DNA of 8,197 bases from Cryomorphaceae bacterium (lineage in GTDB: Bacteria; Bacteroidota; Bacteroidia; Flavobacteriales; Schleiferiaceae). The notes under the pieces were generated by a model. That model saw only the letters and a list, made by a program, of their open reading frames with translations, had not been told where the DNA came from and searched no databases. The DNA lies in NCBI GenBank assembly GCA_013911625.1, contig JACESW010000048.1, positions 1 through 8,197 of the forward strand, in the 5' to 3' direction. Of the stretch, positions 6,005-8,197 are shown piece after piece. A program made the position numbers and the translations under genes. The number at the start of each line of letters is the position of its first letter. The stretch's first letter is position 1.

Positions 6005-6751
6005 CTAGATTAAATCCTTTACTAAGGCTTCTAAATCGTTTAATGCCAGCATATTTGGGCCGTCTGAAAGGCCTTCATCAGGGCGTGGGTGCGTTTCTAA
6101 GAAAAACACATTAGCGCCCCACAGTTTTGCGGTCTTTGCAAAATAAGGCACGTAGGCGCGATTGCCTCCGGTGGTTCCATCGTTACTGCCAGTCTCCTGC
6201 GCACTGTGGGTACAGTCCATGACGACATGATCAGTGAGCGCGCCTAACTTTTGGAGGTTGCGGAAGTCTACGACAAGCTCACTCGGTCCGAAAAGAGTAC
6301 CGCGTTCAGTTAACCAAACCTGGTCATTACCGGTAGATTTTACCTTATTAACGGCGAATTTGATTTTCTCTGTATTGAGAAACTGTGCTTTCTTGATATT
6401 GACAATCTTGCCCGTCTTTCCGGCTTCAAGAAGCATATCGGTTTGACGGCAAAGGAACGCGGGAATCTGAATGATATCGACGCGGTGTCCGTAGCTGGCA
6501 ATTTGTTCGGGAGTGTGAAAGTCGGTGGTGATGGGCAGTCCAAATTCATCTCGAATGGTTTCAAGCATGGCAATGCCTTCTTCTATACCCGGTCCACGAA
6601 AACTAGTTAAAGACGTACGATTGGCTTTATCAAAGCTGGCTTTAAAGTAAATCTCTACATTCAGCTCTTTTTTTATACGGGCCAATTCTGCTGCAACTTC
6701 GCGCAGCAAGTCCATACTTTCAATAACACAGGGTCCAGCAATGATTTTCAT
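6005..6751 (-). CDS. kdsA: 3-deoxy-8-phosphooctulonate (Kdo-8-phosphate) synthase, metal-dependent type
   Basis: This enzyme condenses arabinose-5-phosphate with phosphoenolpyruvate to Kdo-8-phosphate, the committed step to the LPS inner-core sugar Kdo; it is cytoplasmic. From the ATG at 6751 the protein has 248 residues, compact for the family. Markers are AGPCVIES (5-12), YFKASFDKANRTS (35-47), FRGPGIEEG (51-59), ITTDFHT (74-80), QIPAFLCRQTD (95-105) and GPNMLAL (231-237). Cys8, His182, Glu219 and Asp230 match the four metal ligands of Aquifex aeolicus KdsA (Cys11, His185, Glu222, Asp233) with the same spacing; metal-free enzymes such as E. coli's have Asn for the Cys. An in-frame extension to 6784 would start at TTG inside a hairpin and adds 11 residues without family likeness, so the ATG is preferred. 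It heads a tight operon with kdsD and a deacetylase lipoprotein. Confidence 0.97.
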   Translation of the reverse strand: MKIIAGPCVIESMDLLREVAAELARIKKELNVEIYFKASFDKANRTSLTSFRGPGIEEGIAMLETIRDEFGLPITTDFHTPEQIASYGHRVDIIQIPAFLCRQTDMLLEAGKTGKIVNIKKAQFLNTEKIKFAVNKVKSTGNDQVWLTERGTLFGPSELVVDFRNLQKLGALTDHVVMDCTHSAQETGSNDGTTGGNRAYVPYFAKTAKLWGANVFFLETHPRPDEGLSDGPNMLALNDLEALVKDLI

Positions 6752-6774
6752 GTTGTGCTCTCTTGGGTTTCGCC

Positions 6775-6797
6775 AAGAATACAACGTCCGTATTCTT
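6775..6797 (-). promoter_or_regulatory. Perfect 8-bp stem-loop in the kdsA leader
   Basis: Arms AAGAATAC (6775-6782) and GTATTCTT (6790-6797) are exact reverse complements around a 7-nt loop. They lie between a -7 promoter box (6808-6815) and the kdsA ATG (6751), so the hairpin would stand at or near the 5' end of the kdsA transcript. No U-tract follows on the minus strand (GGCGAAACCC), so it is not a classical terminator for the upstream gene. It may stabilise the mRNA or be a repressor site. Confidence 0.5.
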
Positions 6798-6807
6798 TAA
6801 TGCGTAT

Positions 6808-6815
6808 CAAAAGTA
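6808..6815 (-). promoter_or_regulatory. Bacteroidota-type -7 box, probable kdsA operon promoter
   Basis: The minus strand reads TACTTTTG, an exact TAnnTTTG match, in the 86-bp gap between the DUF2147 gene and kdsA. Initiation would fall near 6802, which gives a leader of about 50 nt to the ATG. No convincing TTTG/TTG -33 element is seen about 19 bases upstream. Its position at the only sizeable gap before kdsA-kdsD-deacetylase supports the call. Confidence 0.42.
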
Positions 6816-6837
6816 GGGAATCGGCAGGGAAGTGGTG

Positions 6838-7182
6838 CTAGCCTTTAGGCCACTCTACTTCCTTTTCAAAGAATCCGATGGAAATTACCACAAAGAGGGT
6901 CTCGTTCTCTTTATGTATAGCCACATCGTACCAGCTTCTTCGTTTAAAGACGAAGAGTTCACCTTCCCAATGGTCGCCCTTGTTTTGTAAGTTCTTCAGG
7001 TTGATTTTCCCGACAACTTCTGCCCGGTCTGAAGAGATGATTTTCCCAAACAACTCACCATTATCCTCGTAAATTTCTACGATGGACTTTTCCCTGCCTG
7101 TGTCCCATGTGCCAACGATTTCATTTTGACTTAACGCGGTCAAGGAAATGAATAATGCAAGTAGTATAAATGCTTTTCTCAT
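6838..7182 (-). CDS. Secreted DUF2147 family protein, short form
   Basis: This 114-residue exported protein starts at ATG 7182. Residues 1-18 (MRKAFILLALFISLTALS) form a typical signal peptide with an A-L-S cleavage site before Gln19. The mature part resembles DUF2147: IVGTWDTG (22-29) and VEIYEDNGELFGKIIS (35-50), then HWEGELFVF (71-79) and a final beta strand pair ending EVEWPKG. It is shorter than usual family members (about 140-150): the middle loop that commonly carries a 'DPENGKTY'-like segment is replaced by FKRRSWYDVAI. Function in this family is not established; a small lipocalin-like beta-barrel in the periplasm is a reasonable guess. An in-frame start at 7197 uses TTG, overlaps the CotH gene and would spoil the signal peptide, so it was rejected. 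The gene begins 2 bp after the CotH stop codon and is likely co-expressed with it. Confidence 0.85.
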   Translation of the reverse strand: MRKAFILLALFISLTALSQNEIVGTWDTGREKSIVEIYEDNGELFGKIISSDRAEVVGKINLKNLQNKGDHWEGELFVFKRRSWYDVAIHKENETLFVVISIGFFEKEVEWPKG

Positions 7183-7184
7183 GC

Positions 7185-8197
7185 CTAAGTTTTCCAAACG
7201 AACACCTTTTCTACAGTGCCGTCATCGTAAATATATATTAACGGAATGTCAGGTCGGTAGTTGGTTTCGCGACCCAGGAAATCCACAATCTTGATGAGGT
7301 TACGCTCGGGCTCTACAGGCAGTTCGTCGCAGGGCGGCTCGAGGTTTCCGATCCATTGTATCTGTCCTTGACCGCTAGTAATCCTCTCGTCAAGGTACTC
7401 GAGCAATCCAGTTTTCACATGTGCGCCGTAGTTATTATTAAGGGCAGCAAGAAAATCGGAATACTGAAATCCATAATCCTTGCGGTAGTAAGTATCGGAG
7501 AGCACGGCACCTTTGATAAGGTCTTGCTTGTTTTCTAGAACAATACCTAGTGAAGAGGTGTCGAGGTCTGTTAACAGGGTGTCGAGATAGGCGTTAAAGA
7601 TATCTTTGTAATAGGGAATATCGAGCAAGCGCTCAACGAGTGGACGGTTATTTTCGTGCCAATTGTTGAGGTTTCTATTGGCCCAATCGACTCCGAACCA
7701 GTCAATACCGAACGTGTTGTCAAGATCATATTCTATAAACACAAATTTGCCGTTGGAAGGCTGTCTGTACAGGTAGAAGTTGTTCTTGTTGAAGGCGTGA
7801 CCGTCCCAATGTCCAATGAGTATTTCTGTCGCCAGTGTTTTCAGGTAGTGATTGACTTCGAAGTTGCGTTCCATGTAACACGGAAAGTCGCTGTCGCTGA
7901 TGTTGTTTAAAGAGTCTAAAAAGAGAATAAACGCGCTGTAGTCGTTAGAGTCTTTGTTGGTTTTAAGCTCGTAAACACTGCGATAAGAATTTGGGTTGCT
8001 GCCCCAATAATTCAGGTCCGCGCCCCAGCTTGCTTTGTAGAGGTTGCCGCCGTCATCATCAATGAATCTTTTCTGGAGAAACTCATCGTCAATATGTTCA
8101 ACATTCAGGTAAAGACCGCGGTAGTTTCCATTGAGGTAGAGCTTCACAAAGCTTGTTCTCGAAGCAACTAATCCGTAGCGCTGGAGAAGATGTAGGC
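7185..8197 (-). CDS. CotH-family (secretory/spore coat kinase-like) protein, C-terminal part (5' end beyond right edge)
   Basis: The frame is open to the right edge (first full codon at 8195), giving 336 residues. The GTG at 8147 lies mid-domain (FVKLYLNGNYRGLY) and is not a start. CotH hallmarks are the LHLLQRYGLVASRTSFVKLY stretch (1-20), LNGNYRGLYLNVEHID (21-36), IGHWDGH (127-133), NKNNFYLYR (136-144) and FIEYDLDNTFG (153-163), whose Asp residues correspond to the metal/ATP site of the atypical kinase fold known from Bacillus CotH. After the CotH domain, the chain has a PPCDELPVEPE linker and a C-terminal segment of about 35 residues: LIKIVDFLGRET, then IPLIYIYDDGTVEKVFVWK. That tail resembles short C-terminal tails of Bacteroidota secreted proteins, possibly a type IX sorting signal. 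The N-terminus and signal peptide lie outside the window. Substrate is unknown. DUF2147 follows after 2 bp. Confidence 0.88.
   Translation of the reverse strand, partial: LHLLQRYGLVASRTSFVKLYLNGNYRGLYLNVEHIDDEFLQKRFIDDDGGNLYKASWGADLNYWGSNPNSYRSVYELKTNKDSNDYSAFILFLDSLNNISDSDFPCYMERNFEVNHYLKTLATEILIGHWDGHAFNKNNFYLYRQPSNGKFVFIEYDLDNTFGIDWFGVDWANRNLNNWHENNRPLVERLLDIPYYKDIFNAYLDTLLTDLDTSSLGIVLENKQDLIKGAVLSDTYYRKDYGFQYSDFLAALNNNYGAHVKTGLLEYLDERITSGQGQIQWIGNLEPPCDELPVEPERNLIKIVDFLGRETNYRPDIPLIYIYDDGTVEKVFVWKT

Noticed and set aside
6752..6784. Eleven-residue N-terminal extension of KdsA
   Set aside because: It would start with TTG inside the leader hairpin and precede the conserved start MKIIAGPC; the ATG at 6751 fits better.
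7183..7197. Upstream TTG start for the DUF2147 gene
   Set aside because: It overlaps the CotH stop region and puts polar residues ahead of a good signal peptide that starts at the ATG at 7182.
8145..8147. GTG as start of the CotH-family protein
   Set aside because: The same frame continues upstream to the edge with conserved CotH sequence (HLLQRYGL), so the GTG codes an internal Val.

Overview
The window looks like chromosomal DNA from a Gram-negative member of the Bacteroidota, most likely a marine Flavobacteriales/Cryomorphaceae-type bacterium. This is an inference. It rests on an AT-leaning base composition, starts without a clear Shine-Dalgarno, two exact matches to the Bacteroidota -7 promoter box (TAnnTTTG), an Asp-type (type II) MenB, a Kdo/LPS pathway, lipoprotein signals, and a CotH-like protein whose C-terminal tail resembles type IX secretion cargo tails. 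No rRNA, tRNA, CRISPR array, insertion sequence or phage gene was seen, and no gene-free stretch exceeds about 100 bases.

Layout, left to right: (1) 1-757 (-), the N-terminal third or so of a lipoprotein glycoside hydrolase family 3 enzyme, cut by the left edge. (2) 859-1701 (-), menB of menaquinone synthesis, its stop codon buried in a perfect 10-bp hairpin. (3) 1774-1977 (+), the only plus-strand gene, a small very basic protein; its stop overlaps the stop of the next gene. (4) 1974-2795 (-), a pair of small genes for a DUF2200 protein and a three-helix membrane protein. (5) 2860-4095 (-), an FAD-dependent amine-oxidase/phytoene-desaturase-like flavoprotein, preceded by an intergenic region with three overlapping inverted-repeat arms. 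(6) 4178-6751 (-), a tight operon kdsA-kdsD-polysaccharide deacetylase, with 4 bp and then -1 bp spacing. (7) 6838-7182 (-), a secreted DUF2147 protein, 2 bp behind (8) 7185-8197 (-), the C-terminal part of a CotH-family protein cut by the right edge.

Working together: KdsD converts ribulose-5-phosphate to arabinose-5-phosphate, which KdsA condenses with phosphoenolpyruvate to Kdo-8-phosphate for the LPS inner core. The deacetylase lipoprotein is translationally coupled to kdsD, which suggests a link to envelope polysaccharide, but its substrate cannot be read from sequence. MenB serves respiration and stands alone here without other men genes. GH3 and CotH are envelope or secreted proteins with no evident tie to the rest.

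Nothing here is a clearly new multi-gene system. The most noteworthy items are the mutually exclusive inverted repeats before the flavoprotein gene, the kdsA leader hairpin under a good -7 box, the deacetylase coupled to Kdo genes, and the uncharacterised basic small protein.
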